Positions 1-10,410 of a stretch of DNA of 64,000 nt are shown one piece after another. Position 1 is the stretch's first letter. Each line of letters opens with the position of its first letter. The DNA is taken from assembly GCA_004764695.1 (NCBI GenBank), contig SMSO01000007.1:1247270-1311269 (forward strand), in the 5' to 3' direction. The notes below the pieces were generated by a model, which made no database searches, was not told the origin of the DNA, and saw only the letters and a program-made list of their open reading frames with translations. Made by a program: the position numbers and the translations under genes. This DNA is from Schizochytrium sp. TIO01. Its lineage: Eukaryota > Sar > Bigyra > Thraustochytrida > Thraustochytriidae.

Positions 1-779
1 TAGAAATAGTGAAGTCTTCAAGGCTTTGATGAAGCAGACGACGAATTCTTCGCAAGATAAAGCAACTCGCAGTTTGGAGCTTATATATAGGTGCACCTCT
101 ACTAGTCAAATGATTATACAGAAAACAACAAGTGCATGAATCTCAAGCATCTTAACTCCTTTCTATATCTTGTTGACATACTATGGAGTCCAAGTCGTGA
201 TAATCAAAGGCATATCGTTCTTGACAAACTCAAGAAGGCTAAATATATTGTTCCAAAACAACCTTACGTAGGTATGCATGTTCTTCAAGAAGAATTTGGG
301 CAAGCATTTGTGTTTTGATTGAATGTTGTGTATTAGTAGAGAAAATTTGAGGGAAATTTGAACAAAATGATTTTATTTGAGGAATACGGAAGTTGAATAG
401 CAATAAATCGACAACAATGATGGCAAATACATGCTAAGGAACGCCACAACGAGATAAGAGCCGGACACCAAAGGTCTCAAAACAACAAATATCGAATGTG
501 TAAACAGAATTCTGCTCACTCGTAAATGTGTGCTCCCGCGTAAGTTAGTGTATTGCCTATAATTTTCTTGAAGAGAGAATGAAGGAGAGGGAGGCGGTTT
601 GCGAAGCAAAATGCATAGTGCAATGAGCAAAGTTCAAAGATTGTGCAAGCCCTTTGGTGGTGAAAAGGACTAGAACAAGCAAAGAACCGCCGAATTGAGT
701 TCTCTTTTCTCTAATCCTCACAAACACAGAGGTAAGGAAGATCTCAAAAGAAAGAAAGAAAGAGGACTTACTTCCTTAC
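1..779. other. intergenic / 3' flank of antiporter 1, no supported gene
   Basis: No gene can be supported here. A plus-strand frame at 136-318 encodes 60 residues with a charged, plausible composition (it ends EEFGQAFVF) and could be the last exon of a gene lying left of the window, but it has stops just upstream in frame and no recognisable domain. The stretch from about 640 to 779 is probably the 3' untranslated region of the minus-strand antiporter gene. Confidence 0.4.
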
Positions 780-3095
780 TTAGAGATCGTACGGGGAGAC
801 CTCATCAGAAGTCTTTCCCTGGGGAACGAAGGTGCCAGCCTTCTTCTCAGCGTAGACACGAGCAGACTCCTCCTTGAGCTCCATGAGTTTCTCGTTCTTG
901 GTAGCACGCATGTAAAGCTCGGTCATAATGTCAAAGCGGCCAGAAGGACTGTCGCGAACAGGGGCGCCAAGCAAGAAGCCAACAATAAGGGTAACAATGA
1001 TACCAACAGCGACACCAGCGCCAGTGGAGTAGCCACCAGTTCCAACAGGGAGGGTACCACAGAAGATGCAGACAATTGCAACAGTTAAGGCGTACGGAGC
1101 CTGGGTCTTGACATGTGCGGTGAGCTCACACTTAGCAGCAAGAGCAGAAAGCACAGTGGTATCAGAAATAGGACTGGAGTGGTCACCAGTTACAGAACCA
1201 GCAAGCACAGCAGCCATGGTTCCGTAAAAGATGTTAAGGTCGCCGTTCGAGGCCTGCCATGCCGGGGCGGTAACGAGGGGGAACATCACAGACATAGTAG
1301 ACCAGGAGGAACCCATGGCAACAGACATGAAAGCAGCAATGACAAAGGTCAAGGTGGGGAGCATGCCAACGTTGAAGTTGTCGCTCTCAATAGCACGGGC
1401 AAAGAGACGATCACAGCCAACCTCAGTCATGATGCCTCCAATAGTCCAGGCAAGAATAAGCACGAGAATAGCCGGGAAGAGGTTGATGAGACCCTTAAGA
1501 AAAGTCTGGAACGACTCAACCGGGCCCAGGAGAGGGCGCGGGTAGTCCACATTGAAGTAGGTCTCCTCTTCGCTATCCTTGGCACCGACGCGCTCAGCCT
1601 CGAAGTTACGGGAAAGCTTCTTGGCGCACGGGCTAGGCAAGAGGTTAATAAAGGCCTCCTTGTTGGGGATAACGACGCGGCCGTCCTTAACGAACTGAGC
1701 CATGTAGAGAACCATGGAGCATACAGCAGTACCGGCGGTACCAATAAGAAGAGCGGAGTAGGAGTCAGAGTTCTGAATGACGTCAAGAAAGCTAGCACCC
1801 TCATCAGAACTGGAGCGACCAGTGGAAACGAGAATCCAGAAGACGAGAAGAATGAGGATGGCCACAGGGATAAGCATGTTGTAAGCACGAATCGGGGTTC
1901 CCGGGCGCACGGTAACAATAGATTGAAGACCGTCAGCACCCTTGAAAGCACCATCACCACCATCGGTGCGACCAGTGATAAAGATCTTGCGCTCAGCAAT
2001 AAGCATAGGACCGAAGTCACGCTGCATAAGTGCCATACCGACCTGGAAAACAATCAAGAAAATAGGGTAGTAGCGGTATCCGATAGTCTGCAAGAAGACA
2101 GCGTAGGCGCTAGTTGGGAGGCCATCCGGGGCAACACCGCCGTTGTCAGCAATGATGTTGTCCAACTCAGTCTGGATGAGGGAGACCTCAAAACCGACCC
2201 AACTGGAGATAGGCGAGATACTGGCAATGGGAGCACTGGTGGCATCAGTAATCCAAGCGGTCTTCTCACGGCTGACAAAGTTGTCGAGAATGGGGCGCAT
2301 GGTGTTACCAATCACGAGAGAGTTGGTGTAGTCATCGAAGAAGATCAGAAGACCAGAGGAGAAGGCAATGATCTGGGCCCAGCGAGCGTTACGGGCGAAC
2401 TTGACGAGAATGTCAGTGAGACCCTGGGCACCACCGGTACGCTGCATCATAGTGACAAGACCGGAAAGAAACAGGGAGAATACAATAACATACTGGTGGT
2501 CAGAGTCAGTCACAGCACCGAGGAGGTATGTGGCAATGGAGTTCCAGAAACCATCCATGAGGTTTCCGTAGACCATGCAGGAGCCAATGAAAACACCAAG
2601 GTAGAGGGCAATTTCAACCTTTTGCAGGGCAATGGCAAAAAACAAAGTCATGATAAGGGGAACGAGCGATGCACCGGGCTGGATTACACGAGCAGACACA
2701 GAGCCGGATGAGGTGGTGTTATCAGAGAAGGTGCTATCGAAACTGATGACCATCTCGGCAGAGACGGCACCAGTGCTGGTAACGTAGTTGTCATCAAATT
2801 CACATGAAGTCTCGAGCTCACGAGCGGAGGTCAGGTTAATTTCCTGAGTGCCAATAACCTCATCGTTAATTGTGAGCATGCAATACAAGATGCCACCGGT
2901 GTACACAGAATCGGACGAAGTCCAGCTTACGGTGCCTGTTACAGCAAAGGCTTCATTCGTAAACATGGTGGTGTACTCGAATTCCACCGAGTCGAGCGAC
3001 GGGGTGTAAGCCACCTCCGTGTACTGAGCCGAGGTAAGGCCTGCAAGGGCCATGATGGCCGTTGCCACGGCCGCAAAGCTGCGTTTTAATAACAT
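780..3095 (-). CDS. NhaC-family Na+/H+ antiporter-like membrane protein, paralog 1
   Basis: A 771-residue polytopic membrane protein of the NhaC superfamily (Na_H_antiporter, PF03553 type), expected to exchange cations or organic acids for Na+/H+; the substrate is unknown. Residues 1-23 are a signal peptide (cleavage after TSA). Residues 24-140 form a Ser/Thr-rich beta-like domain with N-glycosylation sequons, presumably luminal or extracellular. The membrane core starts near 143. Family hallmarks are MMQRTGGAQG, FFDDYTNS at 252-259 (the conserved acidic pair in a broken helix) and the stretch ITDATSAPIASISPISSW, which matches the NhaC Asp-[ST]-x-AP-x-SxxPISxW block. A cytosolic loop with KDSEEE precedes the last helices. 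The ATG at 3095 is chosen because it gives the signal peptide. It is a close relative of the 17507-19867 gene. The complementary strand is open for 532 codons, a shadow caused by codon bias. Confidence 0.9.
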   Translation of the reverse strand: MLLKRSFAAVATAIMALAGLTSAQYTEVAYTPSLDSVEFEYTTMFTNEAFAVTGTVSWTSSDSVYTGGILYCMLTINDEVIGTQEINLTSARELETSCEFDDNYVTSTGAVSAEMVISFDSTFSDNTTSSGSVSARVIQPGASLVPLIMTLFFAIALQKVEIALYLGVFIGSCMVYGNLMDGFWNSIATYLLGAVTDSDHQYVIVFSLFLSGLVTMMQRTGGAQGLTDILVKFARNARWAQIIAFSSGLLIFFDDYTNSLVIGNTMRPILDNFVSREKTAWITDATSAPIASISPISSWVGFEVSLIQTELDNIIADNGGVAPDGLPTSAYAVFLQTIGYRYYPIFLIVFQVGMALMQRDFGPMLIAERKIFITGRTDGGDGAFKGADGLQSIVTVRPGTPIRAYNMLIPVAILILLVFWILVSTGRSSSDEGASFLDVIQNSDSYSALLIGTAGTAVCSMVLYMAQFVKDGRVVIPNKEAFINLLPSPCAKKLSRNFEAERVGAKDSEEETYFNVDYPRPLLGPVESFQTFLKGLINLFPAILVLILAWTIGGIMTEVGCDRLFARAIESDNFNVGMLPTLTFVIAAFMSVAMGSSWSTMSVMFPLVTAPAWQASNGDLNIFYGTMAAVLAGSVTGDHSSPISDTTVLSALAAKCELTAHVKTQAPYALTVAIVCIFCGTLPVGTGGYSTGAGVAVGIIVTLIVGFLLGAPVRDSPSGRFDIMTELYMRATKNEKLMELKEESARVYAEKKAGTFVPQGKTSDEVSPYDL

Positions 3096-3795
3096 CCTTG
3101 TTGTTCTGTCAATTGCTTCTTGATTTTTTGCTAGCCCGAGGCTTTAGTTTGGGGTTTGCTTTGCTGCCATCCTCGCCGATTCGTGCGGCTTATCTTTACT
3201 ACTGTCTCCGCCCCTTCTATTTATCCTTATTATGAATTCTGTTGATTTTAACTTCACTTCCCCTCCTTCGTTCGCATCCTTACTTTCACGTGCACATTCA
3301 CTTTCTTTTTCTTCCTTCTTTCCTCTCTCTTGTTTTTTTTTTCTTCTTTTAAATTTTAATGAAATTTACAAAATGAAAGAGCTCGGATGGCCTCTCTAAA
3401 CGTTCACGTGCGCGACAATCACCCTATCAGTTTAACATAATTATCCCTACCTGGTACTTCAAAGAAAAATGAATCATAAACTAAAACAGGTAGTAGCTAG
3501 AGTCTTTTTTTTAAAATAGAAGCTCAATCTCCGCCCTCCTCTCCCCACTGGTCTCTCCTCCTGCAAAACTCATCTCGTCACGACTCCTCAGCATACATAT
3601 AAAAAGCCCACTCCAGTGGCATGGCGCTTGCCTCAGAGTCTCCGACCACCCGTAGCAAACAGTCCAACTTCGCATGCACGCCTCTTGGTCCTGCTCACTC
3701 GCAGTCTGCGAGCAGCGCACCCTCGCTAGGTACTTACTTTTGCTGTGAACGATGTTTACTTCTAAAACAAGCAAACAAAAGTTATAATTATTGAC

Positions 3796-3813
3796 TGATT
3801 GATTGATTGATTG
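3796..3813. repeat. TGAT microsatellite
   Basis: A short run of TGAT units lies in noncoding DNA upstream of antiporter 1. Confidence 0.8.
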
Positions 3814-5167
3814 TTGTTTGTTGTTATAAAGGTTTTCAAGAATGCCGATGCAGGAGGGGACGCTGTCGATGGATCTCCCCCCGTCAGAGCGAGAACAGAC
3901 CAAAGTTAATATTTACAATGGAAGCTAACTTATTTGACAGTTTGCTCGATCTACATTCTTTCGCATTCTCATTCCTGGCCGACGGAGATCTTCTCTGTAA
4001 ACTCGACCGATGCTTCTTCTCCAGCAATCAGCTCATGCTGCTACTAGTATTGCTGGGAACTTGAAGAAGTCGCTGCTAGGCATCGCGAGGTTTCTTCCAA
4101 GGGTGTCTTCCTCTTCGTCACGTGCACGTTTTGTATACGTGCTGTTGCCTACGCTGTCTTACCACTTTTCATTAATAATGAGGTAATTGGAGAAGTGATA
4201 GGATAGTGATAGTCAATCACTCAGTCAATCAACCAACAAGGATAAAATGAGTTGCTTCTCTATGTGTTGTGCTACCTTCTTTTCAAAGTTGTTCGGGAAT
4301 ACTGGTCCGCTGCTTGGATTGTCGCGTCAAGGTCGATCATTATTTTTCGAGCGAGAAACTAGCATGCGTTGCGCAGCAGCCGCACACTGACAAGTTTCAA
4401 CTTTTCAACGTTTCCACAGGCATTCATTCGTCCATTATGCTAGCTATCGTTGATTGGCAAACAGTATTTGTTATTTATTTCGTTCTTCACGATATGATCA
4501 ACCATCACCCCTCTCTTTCCGTGTTTTTTTGTTTGTTTTCTTTTTTAATTAAAAACTTGCTTGGGTAGTTTTAAAAAAGTCAAACCAACACAATCGCTCA
4601 TTGGGACCTTAGCTTTAGCTAAACGGCAGAAAGGAGGTACTTACCTACCTACGTGAGGCTTATCGAAAGCGTTGTCTTCATCCATTCGCAGGACGCCGCC
4701 TAACTAATCAGTAGGTACCTACGTACCTATCACCGTGAGTAAGAATGGTGACAGAGGCGATGAAGTGTGTTTGATCATTCTGCCTTTCTGTCCACTTATT
4801 ATCCTTCGATCTTTTATTTTTGGTTTTTTATAAATAACTAATGGAGTTTATGTGGCAAGGCCTCAAATTTTGATAGAAACATCGTATGATTCTCGAGCAG
4901 CAGGCAATCTGAAGCGGACGCCACTAGAAGCAAGACAAGCCGTGTGATGTTCTCTATGACAGCCGTTTATTTTTGAAGCCTGGGCTTTATCTGGATCGAG
5001 ACGGCAGTCAAGAAGTGTAAGTGTCGCAAAACTTAACACAGGTTTTTGTCACTCTGCAGTCCTTTTTTTCTTTTTCAATTAAAAGTTTAGCGAAATAAAA
5101 GGAATTTTGAGGGTATAAACTTAAAATAATAAAATCAAAATTCACATTCACTGCTGTCGTAGCAGCG

Positions 5168-5275
5168 TCATGTGGCTGCTCGTAGGCAAAAGCACCGGAG
5201 TTCTATGGGTTCTGCAAAGCCGTTCTCTACCCGGTCAATGTCCGCAGGGAAGTTGATGGCCTTCAGGTGGACACC
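5168..5275 (-). CDS. possible terminal coding exon, 35 codons, unknown protein
   Basis: On the minus strand a T-rich tract ending in TTTAAACAG is followed by 35 open codons and a TGA. The codons (runs such as CTG AAG GCC ATC AAC TTC) and the residues (GVHLKAINFPADIDRVENGF and on) look more like real coding sequence than the surroundings. I could not find a convincing upstream exon: no good donor lies within the next few hundred bases, and there is no ATG in frame. It could be the last exon of a spliced gene, a remnant, or chance. I do not recognise the protein. Confidence 0.2.
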   Translation of the reverse strand, partial: GVHLKAINFPADIDRVENGFAEPIELRCFCLRAAT

Positions 5276-6602
5276 CTGTTTAAAAAACAAGGTAGCATCA
5301 GCACCAAATGGGAATGACTTCTTGATTCAAGAATGCATTTTTTAATTTAACCATTTTATGAATTTAATTATAGCAGCGGTTATTAGTAAGAGGGTAAGTA
5401 GTTTATACCGTGGTATGAATATTGACAAATAAGTCGACAAATGAATAGAAATAGGTAAATCAAGATGGTGATAACTCAAATGGAAAGGAGAGTCCAACTT
5501 GGAACCCGCCTTGTGTCTCCAGGAGATTGACGTAGTATTATCTATCTCATGATGATTTCCTCTATGCGTCGTTAACCTGGCGCGCACAGAGCAGAGTTTA
5601 CAATAATACAAAATCAGTTGCAATTTAATCCACGCGCATTTCTTTCCATAAGTTTTTTTGCTTTCGCCATGGTTATTTTTCGATTAGGACAAGCAAAAGG
5701 ATAGAAAGCCGCTGCGAATATGCCTAGATGGTACACCAAATCAAGATGGGTGGAAGAGGAAAGGAGATGTCTTTTTAAAACGTGATCTTAGATAGTAGGT
5801 ACTTTTATATTTTATCGGAAAAGTCTTTTCGCGCTCATTTTGACATATTATGTTCGAAGACTCTGTCAGAAAGGCACGCCGCGCTTTTAATGATAAAGTT
5901 TTCAACTACGCTGCACAAGCAATGACGCTGACAGCGCTTGTCAAGACCATAGCCAAATGGCAGCATCAATAACGCGAACATGGACGCATGGCAAAGGCCT
6001 CGCCACTAGCAGTAAGTTTCAAGCAGCCTCACATTCATTCTGGCGTTGCCGCAAGAAAGACAATTTATTTTATTTTCCCTTTTATTTTCACTCACCCATT
6101 TTATTTATTTAGTTTTGAAGGAGAGAAAGACCCTCAAAAATCATGAGGAGGAAAGCACAATCTCCTTCGTGCTCCTCCTTCTCAAGCCCGAGCCCTCCGC
6201 CTTCTCAGTTCCAGCTACTCTGTTTTTGGAGTTCGGAGAAGGCTGGCATCGCGAGACCCGAGGGCTGCCCGTCCACCACCCATTGCGCTGCCACGTCTAC
6301 AGGTCTGGGCGGGTGTGTGCATGAAGAAATGAAGGACTTAACTTCGAAGCGCAAGCAGATCTTCACAAACGTCGCCCATCGATTTCACATTTCCTTCTTC
6401 CTTACAATTCCTGTTTTCCATTTTCAATCATCCTTACCTTCGGCGGCTTTTAAAATGAACCCATGAAGAATACTTTCTGCTCGACTCCATCGCGAAAGCA
6501 TCGCGAGCGAATCCTATTACAGCAGCAAAGAAGAAGAAAGAACTCCAGGCGAAGGACCAAGCAAGAAGCTGCAAGCGACCTCTTGAAACCTCTGCAAAAG
6601 CC

Positions 6603-6636
6603 AAGTTCTTGCACAAGTTCTTGCACAAGTTCTTGC
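6603..6636. repeat. 12-bp tandem repeat, nearly 3 copies
   Basis: The unit AAGTTCTTGCAC is repeated head to tail at 6603, 6615 and (partial) 6627, without mismatches. It lies in noncoding DNA. Confidence 0.8.
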
Positions 6637-7063
6637 CTCGATCAATTGAACGAACTCTTGGATAACTAAGTGCCCACGACACAACTGTGGTCAACTTGAG
6701 CATAAATCATAAATCACAATCACAGCAGAAGTTGAAGAAACACCCTCTCATGAGTATCCCCGAGTCCCAAGCTCTTGCGGCCCGCCCTGCGAACGGCCGA
6801 AGTTCTCGCTGTCTGCGAGGGACTTGGAGCTTCTGCAGGCGGCCATGGAAGGCGGAAGGGAAGAGATCTCAGGAAAGAGGGATGGATACCAAGGAATGAA
6901 TGGGTGGGTGGCCTCCGTCCTCCTCTTTTTCTTCTTCTTCTCGTTAGACTCGCGTGAAAAACGTGCTGATGACTCATCATTATTTTAAAAACTTTCTTTC
7001 TTGCTTGCTTTCTTTCTTCCTTTTGATAAAAAGTTTTCTTTTTGCTTATAGAACGTGCCTTTC

Positions 7064-7090
7064 GGGTTGCGCAGAAGGCGGGTTGCGCAG
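7064..7090 (+). repeat. two GGGTTGCGCAG motifs spaced 16 bp
   Basis: Two perfect copies of the dispersed 11-mer start at 7064 and 7080, exactly 16 bp apart. A third copy lies at 7297-7307. The core TTGCGCA resembles a C/EBP-type bZIP half-palindrome; a regulatory role is inference. Confidence 0.6.
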
Positions 7091-9362
7091 CGTGAATTGG
7101 GCGCGCGAGCAAAACGAGGTCCAGGCCTCGTGCTCGCAGGCCTCAAGCTGGTTGACTGAGGCCTCTTCTGCCGTCTCTTTGCCTGGATATGCCTGCGAGG
7201 GAACGGCTTGCTGGGCAGCCTGAATGGAAGCCGCGCTGAGTTGCGCTGTTCGTCCTGCTCGTCTCCGGTAGGCTTGGTGCCTTTGCGAAGCACTTTGGGT
7301 TGCGCAGAGTATTTATAGCAATGATTTTATATAAAAGTTGATTTTTAATTTTTTTTCATAAGAATACTTTTTCTTTTTCTTTTTTTTTAAATAAATAAAA
7401 CTATGCTTTTGAAAAACTTTAGAAAAACATCGATCGATCTGTTTGCCTGCCTCTACTTTTCAATTGACATTGTAGGTTCTACACAACTAAGTGGGAAAAG
7501 GCTATTTATTCACTGCTAGATGGACGCATGCCATTCGGGCAATTGCCTTATGCGTTGATGGCCAAGGAAAGGATGCCTCATTAGATAGAACTCGACAATT
7601 CTGCTATTGAGGAAGATCACCCATTGCTTCCTTGCGTCCTCCCTTTAGCAACTGTGATTAATTTGATTTGATTTGAATGGTATTTTTTTTAATGAATTTT
7701 TGTTTTGAATTATAAAATTTAAAACAAAGAGAGAGACTCTCGACTCTACACGAACAGACACAAGGAAAGTCGCACACTCTGAATTGAACAATGATAAACT
7801 ATGGTAGAAGTATGATAGTACAGACACTCAGAAGCTCGAACGCCAACTCACTCGCACGTGTGCGTAGCAATCATAATGGTGCTCTCTGGCCACTGAGGAC
7901 TTTGAAACCCTGTGCTTGATGGATTAGGCAAAACCATGGGATTCGTATACCTTTTGGGTTGTCCTCCCTTCCCTCTTTTAATTTTAGTCTATCGATGGGC
8001 AGACTTTGTCTTCGCTGTTTCCCAAGTAATCCTGGCCTTCAAAGTTTTGAAGCACGTGAATTTACGTGCTGTTACGCTTGGAAGACCTCTTTAGATTGCG
8101 TCGCTGTCTTAAATCCGTCTCATAAAGCTTACAGAAATAATCAGCACGATCATGATCATCCCGTAGCCGAATTCTGTGGATTGCCGAACTTGCCGTCTTC
8201 AGCTCAGGAGACAGGTTTTTTTTTTTCATTCCCTTTTTTTTTTGCTTTTTCTGTTGCTGTTCTAGTTCAGGAATAGATTTCGAGGATCGATCAATCATCG
8301 TGTTCGACTTCTGGTACTTAGATGTTTGATCGCACAGGCTGCTTAGGTCCTTGCGGAGACTGGCCAAGACATCCTTTGCAGTTTAGATGCTTATGCACTT
8401 GCACTAGCTAGCTCTGCGGTTGTTCTACAGCGTAATCGCCAAGATACTTGAAGGTATCGGTGGAAGAGCCTTGAAAAGAACATTAGGCGCAGCAAATAAG
8501 AAAAAGAAAAAATAATGATAATTCAGGGCTAGCCGCTTCGTAGCTCATGAATTCATCATGACGTTGTTTTCGATTCGATGCTACGGCTCAGCTCTTGACC
8601 ATGGGTGCTACGAGAAGAATTCAACGCCCCGTGCAGAAAAGGAAACCACCCAGATCGAGCTTCCACTGCAAAGGAGTGGAGGCCTATAGATCTCACCCGC
8701 CCAGCAGCCAGCTCGGTGAACTCCTGAAGGACTTAAATGATCAAGAACATCAGATCCACAATGATTTTTTTTCTTTATTCTTTTTTTTAAGAACACGGGT
8801 GTGCACGCGCTGCAAGGATTTGTGGAAACTTACAAGTTTGTTTTCATAGGGACCTACCTTACTTTATAAAAGAGAAAGAAAAAGCATTAGAAGTAGAAAG
8901 GGCGTGTTGCATACCTATAGTTGTAATATTGATATGGTAAAATGACCGCAGGTACGTCAGGAAGAAATCATAAGTACGCAGAAATCGGGTCAGCATGGCG
9001 GGTAAAGTCTAAAACATTGAGTGGTCGCAAGATTATCACTAACGATTTATATACGCAGACATAAAAATGCTTCCAGGACTGCCAGGCACCGGAAAATATG
9101 CCCTTCTCTGCTCCATAGTAAGTACATAAGTGAGTTAATTGCCGCACTGGGTTTTGCTCACCTATTCAGACTAGATAACTTGGAATCATAATAATTATAG
9201 AAACCAAACTATAGTCCAGAAAGCGGCCGCAATCTACGTATCAATGTTCATTCTTTACTTATTTGTTATAATAAACGGAGTAACAGGTATCATAATAGAA
9301 GTACCTCGCCGAAGCCGGGATGCGGTGTGCACTCATTACACACGCACCCTTCGTAGAAAACC

Positions 9363-9373
9363 GGGTTGCGCAG
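9363..9373 (+). repeat. dispersed GGGTTGCGCAG motif
   Basis: A perfect copy of the noncoding dispersed 11-mer, just beyond the 3' end of the candidate small gene at 9376-9791. Confidence 0.6.
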
Positions 9374-9375
9374 CT

Positions 9376-9791
9376 TCAAATTTCTGATTGGAGACGAGCG
9401 GCTTTCTCAGCTCTTTTGACGAATAGGACACCACAAACTATTAGTACTGATACGATGCCTATCGAAGCTTCCTTCCATTGTTGTGGATCTAGTAGGTAGA
9501 TTGACATCTGCGAAACGCAAGCGCCAACGAGTGATTCTTGGCTGCCTTTGCAGAATTTAGATACCATCGCCTAGGGTAGAAATTAAATTGAGATATTGTT
9601 GTGATTTGTGGGAGGAACCCAAGTGATCTAATACCTACCTAGTATCACTACGCGAAACTCGAGGCAACCTTGACTGTTTTGGCTTGACTTATTATCTAAG
9701 TTAAAAGATTTAAACTTATTACCTTTGCCTGATCAGAGTTGGCAACCTCAAAATAAAAGATCTTATCATCTATGGGACAGTTGATCTCCAT
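9376..9791 (-). CDS. candidate two-exon small membrane protein
   Basis: Joining 9723-9791 (23 codons, begins MEINCPIDDK) to 9376-9570 (64 codons plus stop) across a 152-nt GT-AG intron (donor GTAATAAG, acceptor TTTCTACCCTAG) gives an 87-residue protein with one hydrophobic segment near its C-terminus (SIGIVSVLIVCGVLF) followed by a basic tail, the layout of a tail-anchored protein. Phase is consistent at the junction. A further open stretch at about 10009-10272 on the same strand, with its own hydrophobic segment and a GTACGACC donor, could be an upstream exon. No domain is recognised. Frames of this size occur by chance, so this is a candidate only. Confidence 0.3.
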
Positions 9792-10371
9792 ACGAGATTA
9801 TGCAAAAGGTTCTTTCGCATTGCAACTCGTGAACACCATGTCTGCGATAGGACAAGGAAAGTCGATAAAGGATTAGAGTAAATGGTAGAACTAGCAGTAC
9901 GTATCTCTCTTGGTATTGATATGAGCTTTTTCCAAATCTGCACTCATTCGAAAGTTTACCTACCTAATATAATTTAAGTTGGGTTTTTCATGCGATCGCA
10001 GGTCGTACCTTCATTTCGAGCTGCTCGGAAACTTGTTGCTCGATCGCATACAGCCGTTTAGAAAATACATTTGTCATATGTAATGATAGAGTTTGCATGA
10101 TACCATTTCGAGCTTTCACCCAGGGGTTCTTTCTTTCAAACAACGCGCAGAACACCAAAACAGCTAGTACACACAATTGAGGCACCCTCAGGCTGCACGG
10201 AGTATCATTAAACATCATGGCTGACACCATGATGGTTTTCTCCTCCTTTTCATTTGTGGGTTCTCGCGCCACGAGGTTTTCAACTTGTTCTTCAATTATT
10301 TTCCGTCTTCTGGCTTCTTTTTACTTTGTCATCGAAAATAGTATTATTGCGAGTGCAATTCATTTATGTTA

Positions 10372-10410
10372 CTTTATTTTTTTAATATTACTTTAAAAAA
10401 TAAAATAAAG
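10372..10410. repeat. AT-rich imperfect inverted repeat
   Basis: CTTTATTTTTTTA is followed a few bases later by TAAAAAATAAAATAAAG, which can fold into an AT-only hairpin. It has the look of low-complexity noncoding DNA; no terminator or element role is shown. Confidence 0.4.

Larger units (their letters stand above)
3096..9375. other. gene-poor AT-rich region, left part of the 14.4-kb desert
   Basis: No long gene is visible between the antiporter-1 promoter and the candidate small gene at 9.4 kb. The first 300 bases (3096-3400) are CT-rich and are the likely promoter and leader of antiporter 1. The rest holds microsatellites, a 12-bp tandem repeat near 6.6 kb, three copies of the dispersed GGGTTGCGCAG motif near 7.1-7.3 kb, one at 9363, recurrent ACCTACCT words, and open frames of up to about 130 codons whose length is expected by chance. 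One stretch at 5168-5275 resembles a terminal coding exon and is listed separately. Confidence 0.5.

Noticed and set aside
1113-2711. A 532-codon open frame on the plus strand, antisense to antiporter 1
   Set aside because: It mirrors the real antiporter frame, which rarely uses TTA, CTA or TCA codons, so the complement lacks stops. The residues show no domain, and paralog 2 has no matching frame.
3919-4190. Two overlapping short plus frames (48 and 58 codons) with Leu-rich or presequence-like composition
   Set aside because: Overlapping in different frames with equal appeal, no splice support and no domain.
6143-6466. A 107-codon plus frame in a locally GC-rich stretch
   Set aside because: Equally open in another frame, no domain, and the GC rise alone does not make a gene.
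8983-9341. A plus-strand spliced model starting ATG GCG G with an intron ending ATATACGCAG and a P-loop-like GLPGTGK
   Set aside because: The branch and splice signals look fair, but the Walker-like motif lacks Ser/Thr and a following helix, the last exon can be chosen in several ways, and no family is recognised.
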